This document shows, piece after piece, positions 1 to 9,810 of a DNA stretch of 64,000 nt. Numbering within the stretch: position 1 is the stretch's first letter; each line of letters opens with the position of its first letter. Made by a program: the position numbers and the translations under genes. The stretch lies in assembly GCF_001665685.1 (NCBI RefSeq), contig NZ_LZTB01000012.1, positions 1 to 64,000 of the forward strand. Direction: 5' to 3'. Source of the DNA: Mycobacterium sp. 852013-50091_SCH5140682. GTDB taxonomy: Bacteria; Actinomycetota; Actinomycetes; Mycobacteriales; Mycobacteriaceae. The notes under the pieces were generated by a model. The model searched no databases. It was not told the DNA's origin and worked only from the letters and a program-made list of their open reading frames with translations.

Positions 1-148
1 GCCCTCTACCGAGGCGTCGGCAGAGCCCCCTGCGCGCCCACCGGGCGAATCGGTGTCCCCGGAGCCCGCGCCGCCAGCAACGCCCACCGCGACAGCGCTA
101 CCTCCCCCGTCGCAGGTACCGGGGACGGACTGCCGGGCGGTGTCATGA
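1..148 (+). CDS. pstP: PstP Ser/Thr phosphatase, C-terminal tail only (partial)
   Basis: The reading frame beginning at base 2 is open from the window edge and stops with the TGA at 146-148, which overlaps the rodA start (ATGA). The 48 visible residues are rich in Pro, Ala, Glu and Thr and end in CRAVS, like the extracellular tail of mycobacterial PP2C phosphatases. No catalytic residue is inside the window, so the call rests on position directly upstream of rodA-pbpA-pknA-pknB, where PstP is found in mycobacteria. PstP dephosphorylates PknA/PknB and their substrates. Confidence 0.75.
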   Translation, partial: PSTEASAEPPARPPGESVSPEPAPPATPTATALPPPSQVPGTDCRAVS

Positions 149-1560
149 CCACCCAACCCCAGTCACCGGTTACCGTGACGCCGGCGCTTCCCAACCGGCG
201 CAACGCGGAACTGTTTCTGCTGGGGTTCGCGGCACTGATCACCACTGTCGCGCTCTTGATCGTCGAGGCCAACCAGGAACAGGGCATCACCTGGGATCTG
301 CTGCGCTACACGGTCGGATACCTTGCCCTCTTCGGCGTCGCCCATCTGGCGGTGCGCCGCTTCGCGCCCTATGCCGATCCGCTGCTGCTGCCCGTGGTCG
401 CACTGCTCAACGGTCTGGGCCTGGTGATGATCCATCGCCTCGACCTCGCCGAAGGGACCGCGAGCTCAGGCGGTCTGGGCGGCACCGCCAACCAGCAGAT
501 GCTGTGGACCCTGGTGGGAGTCGCGGTTTTCGCCGTGGTGGTCATCTTTCTGCACGATCACCGCATGCTGGCCCGCTACGGCTACGTCTGTGGACTGACC
601 GGCCTTGTGCTGCTGGTGATTCCGGCGATCCTGCCGGCCAAGTACTCCGAGCAGTACGGCGCCAAGATCTGGATTCAGTTCCCCGGCTTCTCGATTCAGC
701 CGGCCGAGTTCTCCAAGATCCTGCTGCTCATATTCTTCGCTGCCGTACTGGTGGCCAAGCGCGAATTGTTCACCAGCGCAGGCAAACACGTGCTCGGTAT
801 GGACCTCCCCCGGCCCCGCGACCTGGCTCCGCTGTTGCTGGCGTGGATCGCATCGGTCGGCGTGATGGTCTTCGAAAAAGACTTGGGCGCTTCACTTCTG
901 CTGTATGCGTCATTTCTGGCGCTGCTCTACATCGCCACCGAACGGCTCAGCTGGGTCGTGATCGGCCTCGCCTTGTTCGCCGCGGGAAGCGTTGTGGCGT
1001 ACCACATTTTCGCTCACGTCCGGGTGCGGGTGCAGAACTGGTGGGATCCGTTCGCCGATCCCGACGGCGCCGGCTATCAAATGGTGCAATCGCTGTTCAG
1101 CTTCGCCACCGGCGGCATCTTCGGCACCGGTCTTGGCAACGGACAGCCCGGCACGGTTCCGGAGGCCTCGACCGACTTCATCATCTCCGCGATCGGTGAG
1201 GAACTCGGCCTGGTTGGGCTCGCCGGCGTGCTGATGCTTTACACGATCCTGATCATCCGCGGCATGCGCACGGCCATCGCCGTACGCGACAGCTTCGGCA
1301 AGCTGCTGGCCGGTGGACTGTCCTCGGCGCTGGCGATCCAGCTGTTCATCGTCGTCGGCGGCGTCACCAAGCTCATCCCCGAGAGCGGCCTGACCACGCC
1401 GTGGATGTCCTACGGCGGCTCGTCGCTGTTGGCGAACTATGTGCTGCTGGCCATCCTCGTGCGCATCTCGCACGGCGCCCGTCGCCCGATCACCACCACC
1501 CGGCAACCCAACGCCACTCCGATCGCCGCGGCCAAAACCGAGGTGATCGAGAAGGTATGA
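145..1560 (+). CDS. rodA: RodA, SEDS-family peptidoglycan glycosyltransferase
   Basis: 471 residues with about ten hydrophobic membrane segments, matching the FtsW/RodA/SpoVE family in length and pattern. Family signatures visible are the FQPAEF-like segment (IQPAEFSK near residue 190), the long extracellular loop with GYQMVQSLFSF, and the conserved E-x-G-L run (IGEELGLVG) before a late helix. SEDS proteins polymerise lipid II into glycan strands with a class B PBP partner, here encoded directly downstream. The start ATG overlaps the stop of pstP, and the stop overlaps the pbpA start (ATGA), indicating translational coupling across the operon. Confidence 0.96.
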   Translation: MTTQPQSPVTVTPALPNRRNAELFLLGFAALITTVALLIVEANQEQGITWDLLRYTVGYLALFGVAHLAVRRFAPYADPLLLPVVALLNGLGLVMIHRLDLAEGTASSGGLGGTANQQMLWTLVGVAVFAVVVIFLHDHRMLARYGYVCGLTGLVLLVIPAILPAKYSEQYGAKIWIQFPGFSIQPAEFSKILLLIFFAAVLVAKRELFTSAGKHVLGMDLPRPRDLAPLLLAWIASVGVMVFEKDLGASLLLYASFLALLYIATERLSWVVIGLALFAAGSVVAYHIFAHVRVRVQNWWDPFADPDGAGYQMVQSLFSFATGGIFGTGLGNGQPGTVPEASTDFIISAIGEELGLVGLAGVLMLYTILIIRGMRTAIAVRDSFGKLLAGGLSSALAIQLFIVVGGVTKLIPESGLTTPWMSYGGSSLLANYVLLAILVRISHGARRPITTTRQPNATPIAAAKTEVIEKV

Positions 1561-3035
1561 ACACCTCGCTGCGCCGTGTTGCCGTCACGATCATGGTGCT
1601 GATCGTGTTGTTGCTGGCGAACGCCACCCTGACCCAGGTCTTCACGGCCGACGGTCTGCGAGCCGACCCACGCAACCAGCGGGTGCTGCTCGACGAGTAC
1701 TCCCGCCAGCGCGGCCAGATCACCGCCGGGGGACAGCTGCTGGCCTACTCGGTGTCCACCGACAACCGGTTCCGCTTCCTGCGGGTCTACCCCAATCCGC
1801 TGGTCTACGCGCCGGTCACCGGCTTCTACTCGCTGGGCTACTCGAGCACAGGCCTGGAGCGCGCGGAGGACACCATCCTCAACGGTTCCGACGAGCGGCT
1901 GTTCGGCCGTCGGCTCGCCGACTTCTTCACCGGCCGCAACCCACGCGGCGGCAACGTCGACACGACCATCAAGCCACAGGTCCAGCAGGCCGCCTGGGAC
2001 GCCATGCAGAACGGCTGCGACAACGGCCCGTGCAAGGGCTCTGTGGTGGCGCTGGAGCCGTCTACCGGCAAGATCCTGGCCATGGTGTCGTCGCCGTCCT
2101 ACGACCCCAATCTGCTGGCGTCGCACGACCTCAACGCGCAAGCCGCGGCCTGGCAGAAACTGCGCGACGATCCGGCCTCACCGCTGCTCAACCGGGCGAT
2201 CTCGGAAACCTATCCGCCGGGCTCCACGTTCAAGGTCATCACCACCGCGGCCGCCCTGCAGGCCGGGGCCACCCCGGACACTCAGCTGACCTCGGCGGCG
2301 CGCACCAATCTGCCGGACAGCACCGCGACGCTCGAGAACTTCGGCGGCGCCCAATGCGGTCCGGGTGCGACGGTGTCGCTGCGCGAGGCGTTCGCCAAGT
2401 CCTGCAACACCGCGTTCGTGCAGCTGGGTATCGATACCGGCACCGACAAGCTCAAGAGCACCGCTCAGGCGTTCGGCCTGGATACCTCGCCTCCGGCCAT
2501 CCCGCTGCAGGTCGCCGAATCCACCGTCGGACCCATCGACGACGGCGCGGCACTCGGCATGTCCAGCATCGGGCAGCGTGACGTGGCGCTGACCCCGCTG
2601 CAGAACGCGGTGGTGGCCGCGACCATCGCCAACGGCGGTGTCGCCATGCGGCCCTACCTGGTCGATAGCCTGAAGGGACCCGACCTGGCCACCATCAGCA
2701 CCACCGCCCCCGCCCAAGAGCGCCGGGCAGTGTCACCGCAGGTCGCCGCTACACTTACGAACTTGATGGTCGGCGCCGAGCAGGTGACGCAGCAGAAGGG
2801 AGCCATCGCCGGCGTGCAGATCGCTTCGAAGACCGGTACGGCAGAGCACGGGACTGACCCCCGTAACACTCCGCCGCATGCCTGGTATATCGCTTTTGCG
2901 CCGGCCACGGACCCCAAGATCGCGGTCGCGGTGCTGGTCGAGGATGGCGGGGACCGGTTGTCGGCCACCGGCGGCGCACTGGCCGCCCCGATCGGACGTG
3001 CCACCATTGCGGCGGCCCTGCGGGAGGGATCATGA
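1557..3035 (+). CDS. pbpA: PbpA, class B penicillin-binding protein (transpeptidase)
   Basis: 492 residues. An N-terminal membrane anchor (residues about 8-27) is followed by a dimerisation module and a C-terminal transpeptidase domain with all three active-site motifs: S223-T-F-K226, S282-C-N284 and K425-T-G427. The start is ATG 1557 in the ATGA overlap with rodA, since upstream in-frame extension would run through rodA coding sequence. It cross-links peptidoglycan outside the membrane with RodA, and mycobacterial PbpA is involved in septation and cell shape and is a PknB substrate. Length fits M. tuberculosis PbpA. Confidence 0.96.
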   Translation: MNTSLRRVAVTIMVLIVLLLANATLTQVFTADGLRADPRNQRVLLDEYSRQRGQITAGGQLLAYSVSTDNRFRFLRVYPNPLVYAPVTGFYSLGYSSTGLERAEDTILNGSDERLFGRRLADFFTGRNPRGGNVDTTIKPQVQQAAWDAMQNGCDNGPCKGSVVALEPSTGKILAMVSSPSYDPNLLASHDLNAQAAAWQKLRDDPASPLLNRAISETYPPGSTFKVITTAAALQAGATPDTQLTSAARTNLPDSTATLENFGGAQCGPGATVSLREAFAKSCNTAFVQLGIDTGTDKLKSTAQAFGLDTSPPAIPLQVAESTVGPIDDGAALGMSSIGQRDVALTPLQNAVVAATIANGGVAMRPYLVDSLKGPDLATISTTAPAQERRAVSPQVAATLTNLMVGAEQVTQQKGAIAGVQIASKTGTAEHGTDPRNTPPHAWYIAFAPATDPKIAVAVLVEDGGDRLSATGGALAAPIGRATIAAALREGS

Positions 3036-3117
3036 GTGACGCTTGCGGGCGGATCGTGAGTTCGCGCGAGCGGATCATCGGTTCGGCATGCGTCAACCGA
3101 GTCTGGGAGGTGTGCGC

Positions 3118-4365
3118 ATGAGCCCCCGGGTCGGTGTCACGCTGTCAGGCCGGTACCGGCTGCAGCGACTCATCGCCACCGGCGGTATGGGCCAGGTGTG
3201 GGAGGCGGTCGACTCCCGGCTGGGGCGCCGCGTCGCGGTCAAGGTGCTCAAGGCCGAGTTCTCGACGGACGCGGAGTTCGTCGAACGCTTCCGCGCCGAG
3301 GCCCGCACCGTGGCCATGCTGAACCACCCAGGCATCGCCAGCGTGTACGACTACGGCGAGACGGAGCTGGACGGCGAGGGCCGCACCGCGTATCTGGTGA
3401 TGGAACTCATCAACGGCGAACCGCTGAACTCGGTACTCAAACGCACTGGGCGGCTGTCGTTGCGGCACGCGCTGGACATGCTCGAGCAGACCGGGCGTGC
3501 TCTTCAGGTCGCCCACACCGCGGGCCTGGTCCACCGCGACGTCAAGCCGGGCAACATCCTGATCACCCCGACCGGCCAGGTGAAGCTGACCGATTTCGGT
3601 ATCGCCAAGGCTGTCGACGCCGCACCCGTCACCCAGACCGGCATGGTGATGGGCACCGCCCAGTACATCGCCCCCGAACAGGCGCTGGGTCACGACGCCA
3701 CGGCCGCCAGCGACGTGTATTCACTGGGTGTCGTCGGCTACGAGTCGGTGTCAGGCAAGCGCCCGTTCACCGGTGACGGCGCGCTGACGGTGGCGATGAA
3801 GCACATCAAGGAGACACCTCCGCCGCTGCCCGCCGATCTGCCGCCCAACGTGCGCGAGCTGATCGAGATCACGCTGGTCAAGAATCCCGGCATGCGGTAC
3901 AAGTCCGGTGGGCCGTTCGCCGACGCCGTTGCCGCAGTGCGTTCCGGCAGGCGTCCACCGCGCCCCAACCAGGCCCCGACGCTGGGCCGCGCGGCACCTG
4001 CGGCCGTGCCGTCGGCCGCGCAGGCCCGGGCCGCGGCGGATATGACCGGGCGGGCTCCGGCGACCGCTGCCAGGCCTCGCACCAGCACCGGCACGCATCG
4101 ACCCGCGCCTGCGCGCCGGACGTTCTCGTCCGGCCAGCGCGCTCTGTTGTGGGCTGCCGGCGTGCTCGGCGCCCTGGCGATCGTCATCGCGATCCTGATC
4201 GTGCTCAACGCGCAGGATCGCAAAGAGCAACAGTCGCCGCCGCCCACGGTCACCAACACCGTGACGCAGACGACGCCCTTCCAGTCGCCGGCAGCGTTGC
4301 CTTCGGCGGGATTCATCGTGATCGCGCCGCAGCAATCCGCTGCCCCGGAACAGATACTGCAATGA
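3118..4365 (+). CDS. pknA: PknA, transmembrane Ser/Thr protein kinase
   Basis: 415 residues. The N-terminal Hanks kinase domain shows the glycine loop TGGMGQV (21-27), Lys42, catalytic HRD with Asp141, DFG 159-161, and activation-loop Thr172, Thr174 and Thr180, positions matching known PknA phosphosites. A Pro/Ala-rich linker precedes one membrane helix near residues 340-362, and the outside tail is short with no PASTA repeats. The start is ATG 3118, preceded by GGGAGG at 3105-3110, and it gives the N-terminus [13 protein letters not shown] typical of PknA. It is followed by pknB with an ATGA overlap. It controls cell division and wall synthesis. Confidence 0.96.
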   Translation: MSPRVGVTLSGRYRLQRLIATGGMGQVWEAVDSRLGRRVAVKVLKAEFSTDAEFVERFRAEARTVAMLNHPGIASVYDYGETELDGEGRTAYLVMELINGEPLNSVLKRTGRLSLRHALDMLEQTGRALQVAHTAGLVHRDVKPGNILITPTGQVKLTDFGIAKAVDAAPVTQTGMVMGTAQYIAPEQALGHDATAASDVYSLGVVGYESVSGKRPFTGDGALTVAMKHIKETPPPLPADLPPNVRELIEITLVKNPGMRYKSGGPFADAVAAVRSGRRPPRPNQAPTLGRAAPAAVPSAAQARAAADMTGRAPATAARPRTSTGTHRPAPARRTFSSGQRALLWAAGVLGALAIVIAILIVLNAQDRKEQQSPPPTVTNTVTQTTPFQSPAALPSAGFIVIAPQQSAAPEQILQ

Positions 4366-6242
4366 CGACCCCTCAGCACCTTTCCGACCGATACGAACTC
4401 GGTGAGATTCTCGGCTTCGGCGGCATGTCCGAAGTCCATCTGGCCCGCGACCAGCGCCTGCACCGTGACGTCGCGGTCAAGGTGCTGCGCGCGGATCTGG
4501 CTCGCGATCCCAGCTTCTACCTGCGTTTCCGCCGCGAGGCACAGAACGCCGCGGCGCTGAACCATCCGGCCATCGTCGCGGTCTATGACACCGGCGAGGC
4601 CGAGACGCCCAACGGGCCGCTGCCCTACATCGTGATGGAGTACGTCGACGGCGTCACCCTGCGCGACATCGTGCACAACGACGGGCCGATCCCGCCGCGG
4701 CGGGCCATCGAGATCATCGCCGACGCCTGCCAGGCGCTGAACTTCAGCCACCAGCACGGCATCATCCACCGCGACGTCAAGCCGGCCAACATCATGATCA
4801 GCAAGAACAACGCTGTGAAGGTGATGGACTTCGGCATCGCGCGCGCGTTGGCCGACGTCAACAGCGTCACGCAGACCGCCGCGGTCATCGGCACCGCGCA
4901 GTACCTGTCGCCGGAGCAGGCGCGCGGCGAGTCCGTCGATGCTCGCTCCGACGTCTACTCACTGGGCTGCGTGCTGTACGAAATCCTCACGGGGGAGCCA
5001 CCTTTCATCGGTGATTCGCCTGTCGCGGTCGCCTATCAGCACGTCCGCGAGGATCCGGTCCCGCCGTCGACGCGCCACCCTGGCATCCCGCCCGAACTCG
5101 ACGCGGTGGTGCTCAAGGCGCTGGCCAAGAATCCCGACAACCGATACCAGTCGGCGGCCGAGATGCGTGCCGACCTGGTGCGGGTGCACAGCGGCGAGGC
5201 GCCGGACGCGCCCAAGGTGCTCACCGACGCCGAACGCACGTCGATGATGACGCAGTCCGGCCCGATGTCCTTCAGCGCACCGACCGAGCACATGCCCGCG
5301 CCGATCCAGCCCACGGCTGCCGGCCGCGATCGCAACGCCTCGATCGGCCGCTGGTTGATCGCGGTGGCGGTCCTCGCGGTGCTCACGGTGGTGGTGACGG
5401 TGGCGATCAACATGATCGGCGACCACCCGCGCGACGTGCAGGTGCCGGATGTGACGGGCCAGACCGCTGACGACGCGGTGGCGGCGCTGCAGAACCGCGG
5501 CTTCCGCACCCATATCAACCGTCAGCCGGACAACACGGTTCCGCCCGAGAAGGTCATCAACACCGACCCGGCGGCCAACTCGCAGGCCAGCGCGGGCGAT
5601 GACGTCGCCATCGTCGTCTCGACCGGGCCGCAGCAGGCGCTGGTGCCCGACGTCACGGGGCTGACGCCGGCGCAGGCCAGGGACAAGCTCAAGAAGGCCG
5701 GCTTCACCAAGACCAAGGAGACGCCCAGCGCGTCGACGCCGGAGCAGAAGGACAAGGTGATCGCGACCGTGCCGCCCGCCAACCAGACGGCGGCGATCAC
5801 CAACGAGATCACCATTGCGGTGGGCTCGGGTCCGGGCAGCAAGCTCGTGCCCGACTGCACCGGGCAGAGCCCAGAGGTGTGTAAGCAGATCATCAATGCC
5901 GCCGGTTTCCCCAACACCGTCACGGTCGATATCGACAGCCCGCAGCCCAAGGGCCAGGTGGTCGGGGTCGAGCCGGCTGCGGGCCAGAACGTTCCGGTGG
6001 ACACCCTGATCCAGTTGCGGGTGTCGCGCGGCAACCAGTTCATCATGCCCGACGTGCGCGGGGGCTTCTGGACCGATGTCGAGGCCAACTTGCGCAACGC
6101 CTACGGCTGGACGGGTCAGCTCAACCGCGCTCCGGATGTGTCCAACAGCGGTCAGCGGACCAACGCGGTGGTGACACAGAGCCCGTCGCCGGGGACGCCG
6201 GTGAACTTCGCGGACCCGATCACACTGGCGTTCGCGTCGTAG
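4362..6242 (+). CDS. pknB: PknB, PASTA-domain Ser/Thr protein kinase
   Basis: 626 residues, the usual PknB length. The kinase domain spans about 1-278 with Lys40, HRD Asp138, DFG 156-158 and activation-loop Thr170/Thr172, the equivalents of M. tuberculosis Thr171/Thr173. A membrane helix (about 330-353, [17 protein letters not shown]) leads to four extracellular PASTA repeats, which bind muropeptides or lipid II in this family. ATG 4362 lies in the ATGA overlap with pknA. It is the central regulator of peptidoglycan synthesis, with substrates including CwlM (encoded at the other end of this window). Its last 23 bases overlap the convergent trpG gene. Confidence 0.97.
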   Translation: MTTPQHLSDRYELGEILGFGGMSEVHLARDQRLHRDVAVKVLRADLARDPSFYLRFRREAQNAAALNHPAIVAVYDTGEAETPNGPLPYIVMEYVDGVTLRDIVHNDGPIPPRRAIEIIADACQALNFSHQHGIIHRDVKPANIMISKNNAVKVMDFGIARALADVNSVTQTAAVIGTAQYLSPEQARGESVDARSDVYSLGCVLYEILTGEPPFIGDSPVAVAYQHVREDPVPPSTRHPGIPPELDAVVLKALAKNPDNRYQSAAEMRADLVRVHSGEAPDAPKVLTDAERTSMMTQSGPMSFSAPTEHMPAPIQPTAAGRDRNASIGRWLIAVAVLAVLTVVVTVAINMIGDHPRDVQVPDVTGQTADDAVAALQNRGFRTHINRQPDNTVPPEKVINTDPAANSQASAGDDVAIVVSTGPQQALVPDVTGLTPAQARDKLKKAGFTKTKETPSASTPEQKDKVIATVPPANQTAAITNEITIAVGSGPGSKLVPDCTGQSPEVCKQIINAAGFPNTVTVDIDSPQPKGQVVGVEPAAGQNVPVDTLIQLRVSRGNQFIMPDVRGGFWTDVEANLRNAYGWTGQLNRAPDVSNSGQRTNAVVTQSPSPGTPVNFADPITLAFAS

Positions 6243-6894
6243 CAGCGGCGACCGCGCGGGCGACCTCGTCCTCGAGCTGACGCACGAGGTTCTCGTCCGG
6301 CGGGAAGCCGCAGATGCCGAGCCAGTTGGCCAGCATCCGGTGCCCGCCCTCCGTGAGGATCGATTCGGGGTGGAACTGCACGCCGTGGATCGGCAACTCG
6401 CGGTGACGGACTGCCATGATGACGCCGCTGTCGGTCTGCCCGAGCACCTCGAGCTCGGCGGGTACGCTGTCGGGAAGGATCGTCAGCGAGTGGTAGCGGG
6501 TGGCCGTGAACGGATCCGGAAGTCCTTGCAGCACACCGGCATCGGCGTGATGGACCACGCTGGTCTTGCCGTGGAGCAATTCGGGTGCCCGGTCGACGGT
6601 GCCGCCGAACGCGACGCCGATGGCCTGATGTCCCAGGCACACGCCCAGCAGGGGAGTGCCTGCCTCGGCACAGGCCCGCACCAGAGGAATCGATGCGCCT
6701 GCACGTTCCGGCGTGCCCGGCCCGGGGCTCAGCAGCACCCCGTCGAAGTCCTGCGCGGCCTTCGCGATGTCCGTCTCGGTGGCCAGCCGCGCGTCGTCGT
6801 TTCGCCAGACCTGCGCGTGCACCCCGAGCTGGCCCAGGTACTGGACCAGGTTGAACACGAAACTGTCGTAATTGTCGACGACCAGAACCTGCAT
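6220..6894 (-). CDS. trpG: Anthranilate/aminodeoxychorismate synthase glutamine amidotransferase subunit
   Basis: 224 residues, a complete class I glutamine amidotransferase. The catalytic triad is Cys86 in GVCLGHQ, with His175 and Glu177 in the HPES motif, and the oxyanion region is SPGPGTP (56-62). It releases ammonia from glutamine for the chorismate-using partner (TrpE or PabB), which is not nearby. The same gene occupies this position, convergent to pknB, in other mycobacteria. Whether it serves tryptophan, folate or both cannot be told from sequence; subunits of this kind are often shared. Confidence 0.92.
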   Translation of the reverse strand: MQVLVVDNYDSFVFNLVQYLGQLGVHAQVWRNDDARLATETDIAKAAQDFDGVLLSPGPGTPERAGASIPLVRACAEAGTPLLGVCLGHQAIGVAFGGTVDRAPELLHGKTSVVHHADAGVLQGLPDPFTATRYHSLTILPDSVPAELEVLGQTDSGVIMAVRHRELPIHGVQFHPESILTEGGHRMLANWLGICGFPPDENLVRQLEDEVARAVAAATTRTPV

Positions 6895-6911
6895 CGGCCC
6901 AGGTTACCGGC

Positions 6912-7661
6912 TCAATAGCCGATCGGGCCCGCCGGCTGGGCATACCGCATGCGGACCGGCCCGGTGTGCCCCACGAGGTCGACCTGTGCGCGGGGTTCCT
7001 CGGTGTAGCCCAGGCCGAACCGCACCACGTACTGCTTGTACAGCGTGACGAACGGGGCTGCGGCGAGCGCGGCCTGCATGGCGCCGGCGTCGCCGATCGC
7101 GGTGATCACATACGGCGGGCTGTAGGTGCGGCCGTTGAGCAGGAGAGTGTTGCCGACGCATCGCGGCGCGGAGCCGGGCATGATGCGCTGGTCCTGCATC
7201 TGGACGCCTTCTGCGCCTGCGCTCCACAGTGCGTTGAGCACGGCCTGGATGTCCTGCTGATGCACCACCAGATCGTCGGGAGACGCGTCGCGTGGGAATC
7301 GGCCCTGGGCGTCCCGCTGTGCGTCGTTGAGCGTCACCACCAGGCCTGGACCGCGCATCGGGGTCACGTCGGCCTCGGCGGCCAGCGCGTCGGCGCGTTC
7401 GGTGATAGCCGCCAGCGCGGCGTGCGAACCCGGCGTTCCACCGTGATGGCTGTCGACCTGGCCGGCCAGCGCGTCGCGTTGGGCGGTGAGCCGTTCGACC
7501 GACTGCTGGGCCTCGCGCACCAGGTCCACGAGGCGTGGAGCGTCGCTGCGACGGATCTCACCGCCGCCGGAGACGCCGTGGGTGGCGGCCAGCAGCAGAC
7601 CGGCCAGCAGGCACACCACCGGCACGCCGAAGCGCCACCGAGATCGGTCGGGTCGGTCCAT
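6912..7661 (-). CDS. DUF881 family membrane-anchored protein (Rv0012-like)
   Basis: 249 residues. A signal-anchor helix (about residues 11-26) and a predicted short coiled coil (residues 40-80, LVREAQQSVERLTAQRDAL) lead into the DUF881 fold, with the recognisable stretches GPGLVVTLND, VVHQQDIQAVLNALWSAGAEGV and YSPPYVITAIGD. The start is ATG 7661, chosen over a longer upstream frame because AGGAGAG sits just before it. The gene lies between trpG and crgA, as in M. tuberculosis. DUF881 proteins have no established biochemical activity; a cell-envelope or division role is only inferred from position. Confidence 0.88.
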   Translation of the reverse strand: MDRPDRSRWRFGVPVVCLLAGLLLAATHGVSGGGEIRRSDAPRLVDLVREAQQSVERLTAQRDALAGQVDSHHGGTPGSHAALAAITERADALAAEADVTPMRGPGLVVTLNDAQRDAQGRFPRDASPDDLVVHQQDIQAVLNALWSAGAEGVQMQDQRIMPGSAPRCVGNTLLLNGRTYSPPYVITAIGDAGAMQAALAAAPFVTLYKQYVVRFGLGYTEEPRAQVDLVGHTGPVRMRYAQPAGPIGY

Positions 7662-7755
7662 CGATTTCTCTCCTGGACGTGCAGCTACGTTAGTGTCGTG
7701 AAGCATCCTGCTCCATCGTCGCACCGTGTGACGCCGACTGTCCGTGAAGGTACCC

Positions 7756-8040
7756 ATGCCCAAGTCCAAAGTCCGTAAGAAGAACGACTTCACCATCAAG
7801 CCGGTGAGCCGGACACCGGTCAAGGTCAAGGCCGGGCCGTCCAGCGTCTGGTTCGTGGCCCTCTTTATCGGACTGATGCTGTTCGGTCTGATCTGGCTGC
7901 TGGTATTCCAGCTCGCTGCCACCAATCCGATCGACACCCCGTCGTTCCTGCGGTGGATGGCCGACCTCGGTCCGTGGAACTACGCGATCGCGTTTGCTTT
8001 CATGATCACCGGTCTGTTGCTCACGATGCGCTGGCACTGA
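7756..8040 (+). CDS. crgA: CrgA, cell-division membrane protein
   Basis: 94 residues. A basic N-terminus ([12 protein letters not shown]) precedes two membrane helices (about 36-58 and 72-90) separated by a short extracellular loop containing [10 protein letters not shown], which matches the CrgA family in length and layout. ATG 7756 is chosen over the upstream ATG at 7744 because it gives the conserved family N-terminus and follows a GAAGG-like site. CrgA recruits FtsZ-, FtsQ- and PBP-linked division proteins and interacts with CwsA, encoded 1.3 kb downstream. Confidence 0.93.
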   Translation: MPKSKVRKKNDFTIKPVSRTPVKVKAGPSSVWFVALFIGLMLFGLIWLLVFQLAATNPIDTPSFLRWMADLGPWNYAIAFAFMITGLLLTMRWH

Positions 8041-8137
8041 GCTACGCCGACCTCATAATGAATTCATCTTACGATCCGAAGGTTACGGACTCAGCAACGT
8101 TGCCGCCCTCCAATCACACCGTTGTGATTCATCCCCA

Positions 8138-8160
8138 TTGTGGATAGCACCTGTGGATAA
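8138..8160. promoter_or_regulatory. Pair of DnaA-box-like sites downstream of crgA
   Basis: TTGTGGATA at 8138-8146 and TGTGGATAA at 8152-8160 lie 14 bases apart in the same orientation. The second is the exact reverse complement of the strict DnaA box TTATCCACA. They sit in the 155-base gap between crgA and the PH-domain gene, about 40 kb from oriC. The gap is slightly AT-richer than its surroundings. DnaA binding here is inferred from sequence alone. Confidence 0.55.
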
Positions 8161-8195
8161 CTTCATTAGCCACGGTAAGAGGGTGTGAAGAACCC

Positions 8196-8603
8196 GTGCA
8201 GCAAACGCAGTGGAGCCCGTCGACATTGGGAATCACAGCTTGCGGCATAGCCGGACTTATGATGGCTACAGCGGCTGTGATGCTCATCACAGATTCACCG
8301 GGACGTGTCCTGGCCGGCATTGCCGGGGTGGGATTGCTCACGTTTGCAAGCTTCTCGTTGCGCGCACGCCCAAAGCTGGCAATCACCGGTGAAGGTTTGG
8401 CCATCGGCGGCTGGTGGCGCACCCGATTACTTCGCCGCAATGAGATCCGGTCGATCCGCATCACGGAGTTCCGGCGGATCGGGCGGAAGGTCCGACTGCT
8501 CGAGGTCGACACCGTCGACGACCGGCTCGTCGTCTTCACCCGGTGGGACCTGGGAACCGAGCCGCTAGACGTCCTCGACGCCCTCAAGGCAGCCGGATAC
8601 TGA
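8196..8603 (+). CDS. PH-domain membrane protein (Rv0010c-like)
   Basis: 135 residues from GTG 8196. Two membrane helices (about 10-30 and 35-52) are followed by a compact soluble domain with the bacterial PH-like pattern (LAITGEGLAIGGWWRTRLLRRNEI and a final DVLDALKAAGY helix). Its position between crgA and ppiA matches the mycobacterial order, where a small membrane protein of similar size lies convergent to ppiA. Function is unknown. Two DnaA-box-like sites lie just upstream, and a strong convergent hairpin follows. Confidence 0.8.
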   Translation: MQQTQWSPSTLGITACGIAGLMMATAAVMLITDSPGRVLAGIAGVGLLTFASFSLRARPKLAITGEGLAIGGWWRTRLLRRNEIRSIRITEFRRIGRKVRLLEVDTVDDRLVVFTRWDLGTEPLDVLDALKAAGY

Positions 8604-8616
8604 TCTGTCCCCACAC

Positions 8617-8654
8617 ACGACGCGACGCCCCCGCGTACGAGGGCGTCGCGTCGT
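8617..8654. terminator. Bidirectional terminator hairpin between PH gene and ppiA
   Basis: A perfect 14-base inverted repeat (ACGACGCGACGCCC at 8617-8630, GGGCGTCGCGTCGT at 8641-8654) with a 10-base loop lies between two convergent genes. There is no long T tract, which is common for actinobacterial terminators. Confidence 0.75.
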
Positions 8655-8672
8655 ATAGCGGACGTTAGAAGG

Positions 8673-9218
8673 TCAGGACACGGTGACCGACTCGATCACG
8701 ACCGGCTCGGTCGGACGGTCACCGCGATCGGTCGCGGTGGTGGCGATCGTGTCGACCACCTTCTGCGACTCAGGATCGACGACCTCGCCGAAGATGGTGT
8801 GCCTGCGGTTCAGGTGCGGCGTCTTGCCGACCGTGATGAAGAACTGGGAGCCGTTGGTGCCGGGGCCCGCGTTCGCCATGGCCAGCAGGTAGGGCTTGTC
8901 GAACTGCAGTTCCGGATGGAACTCGTCGGCGAACTGGTAGCCCGGGCCGCCGCGGCCGGTACCCGTCGGGTCGCCGCCCTGGATCATGAAGCCGTCGATG
9001 ACACGGTGGAAAACGGCCCCGTCGTAGAACGGACCGGACGTGCCACCCGAGGCGTTCTCGGTGCTGTAGTCCTTGGTGCCCTGCGCCAACCCGACAAAGT
9101 TGGCCACGGTCTTGGGAGCGTGGTTTCCGAACAGTGCGATCTTGATGTCACCGCGGTTGGTGTGCAGTGTCGCCGTCGCGGTCTGAATGGGACTCGTCAC
9201 GGGGGTTGAGTCTGCCAC
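8673..9218 (-). CDS. ppiA: PpiA, cyclophilin-type peptidyl-prolyl isomerase
   Basis: 181 residues. The cyclophilin core is complete: [44 protein letters not shown] and a HTIFGEV stretch carry the catalytic Arg, Phe and substrate-pocket residues of the family. The start is GTG 9218, which gives the N-terminus [21 protein letters not shown], close to mycobacterial PpiA; a further in-frame ATG upstream has no support. It catalyses cis-trans isomerisation of Xaa-Pro bonds. No signal peptide is evident, so a cytoplasmic location is likely. Confidence 0.95.
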   Translation of the reverse strand: MADSTPVTSPIQTATATLHTNRGDIKIALFGNHAPKTVANFVGLAQGTKDYSTENASGGTSGPFYDGAVFHRVIDGFMIQGGDPTGTGRGGPGYQFADEFHPELQFDKPYLLAMANAGPGTNGSQFFITVGKTPHLNRRHTIFGEVVDPESQKVVDTIATTATDRGDRPTEPVVIESVTVS

Positions 9219-9319
9219 TACGGTCCGCGACGCTAACCGGCACCCGCCAGTTACCCACCCGAACGCCACCGGGATGGCAGTCTGGGGAGCAGCTTTCCAC
9301 GGCGGCAGAAAGGTGCGAG

Positions 9320-9730
9320 ATGACCGCGACGACCCATGACCGGCTGGCTCCCAACCAACGATTGGCCCGCGGCCTTAAGTACACCGCGGTGGGCCCGGTG
9401 GACATCTCGCGGGGCGTTGCGGGGTTGGGCATGCAGGCGGCCGCGGCGGCCGGTGCGAGCGCCCGCAGGCGCTACCAGGACGGCCAATTGCGCCGCCAGC
9501 TGGCCGCTGTGGCGGAGAAGCTGGAGGCACTGCCGGAGGTTCTCCCCGAGCTGCTCGCCGATGTCACCCCGGCCAAGCCCAAGCACAGGCGCAGGCCCTG
9601 GCTCATCGCCGGGCTGGCTGCTGCCGTTCTGGCCGGGGGAGCGGTGGCCTTCTCCGTCGTGCGTCGCACCAAGCGGCCGGAGCCGCCCGCCACGTTGCCC
9701 CCGAGCGTCGAGGTCGCTCCCAAGCCGTAG
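9320..9730 (+). CDS. cwsA: CwsA, cell-wall synthesis / polar growth protein
   Basis: 136 residues from ATG 9320, preceded by AGAAAGG (9306-9312). A charged helical N-terminal half (residues 1-85) is followed by one membrane helix (about 91-112, [21 protein letters not shown]) and a short Pro-rich tail. Length, topology and position next to ppiA match mycobacterial CwsA (Rv0008c), which binds CrgA and Wag31 and affects cell shape and polar peptidoglycan synthesis. Sequence alone gives no enzymatic signature. Confidence 0.85.
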   Translation: MTATTHDRLAPNQRLARGLKYTAVGPVDISRGVAGLGMQAAAAAGASARRRYQDGQLRRQLAAVAEKLEALPEVLPELLADVTPAKPKHRRRPWLIAGLAAAVLAGGAVAFSVVRRTKRPEPPATLPPSVEVAPKP

Positions 9731-9810
9731 CGGCGTTTGGGTGCGCCGAATTCGACGAAAAGGTCGCCGCCCACGCGGGTTTCACGACCGTTGCGTCGAA
9801 TTGGCGGTCG

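Noticed and set aside
9747..9806. Imperfect inverted repeat between cwsA and the SRPBCC gene
   Set aside because: The arms are short and far apart, so a terminator function is weakly supported.
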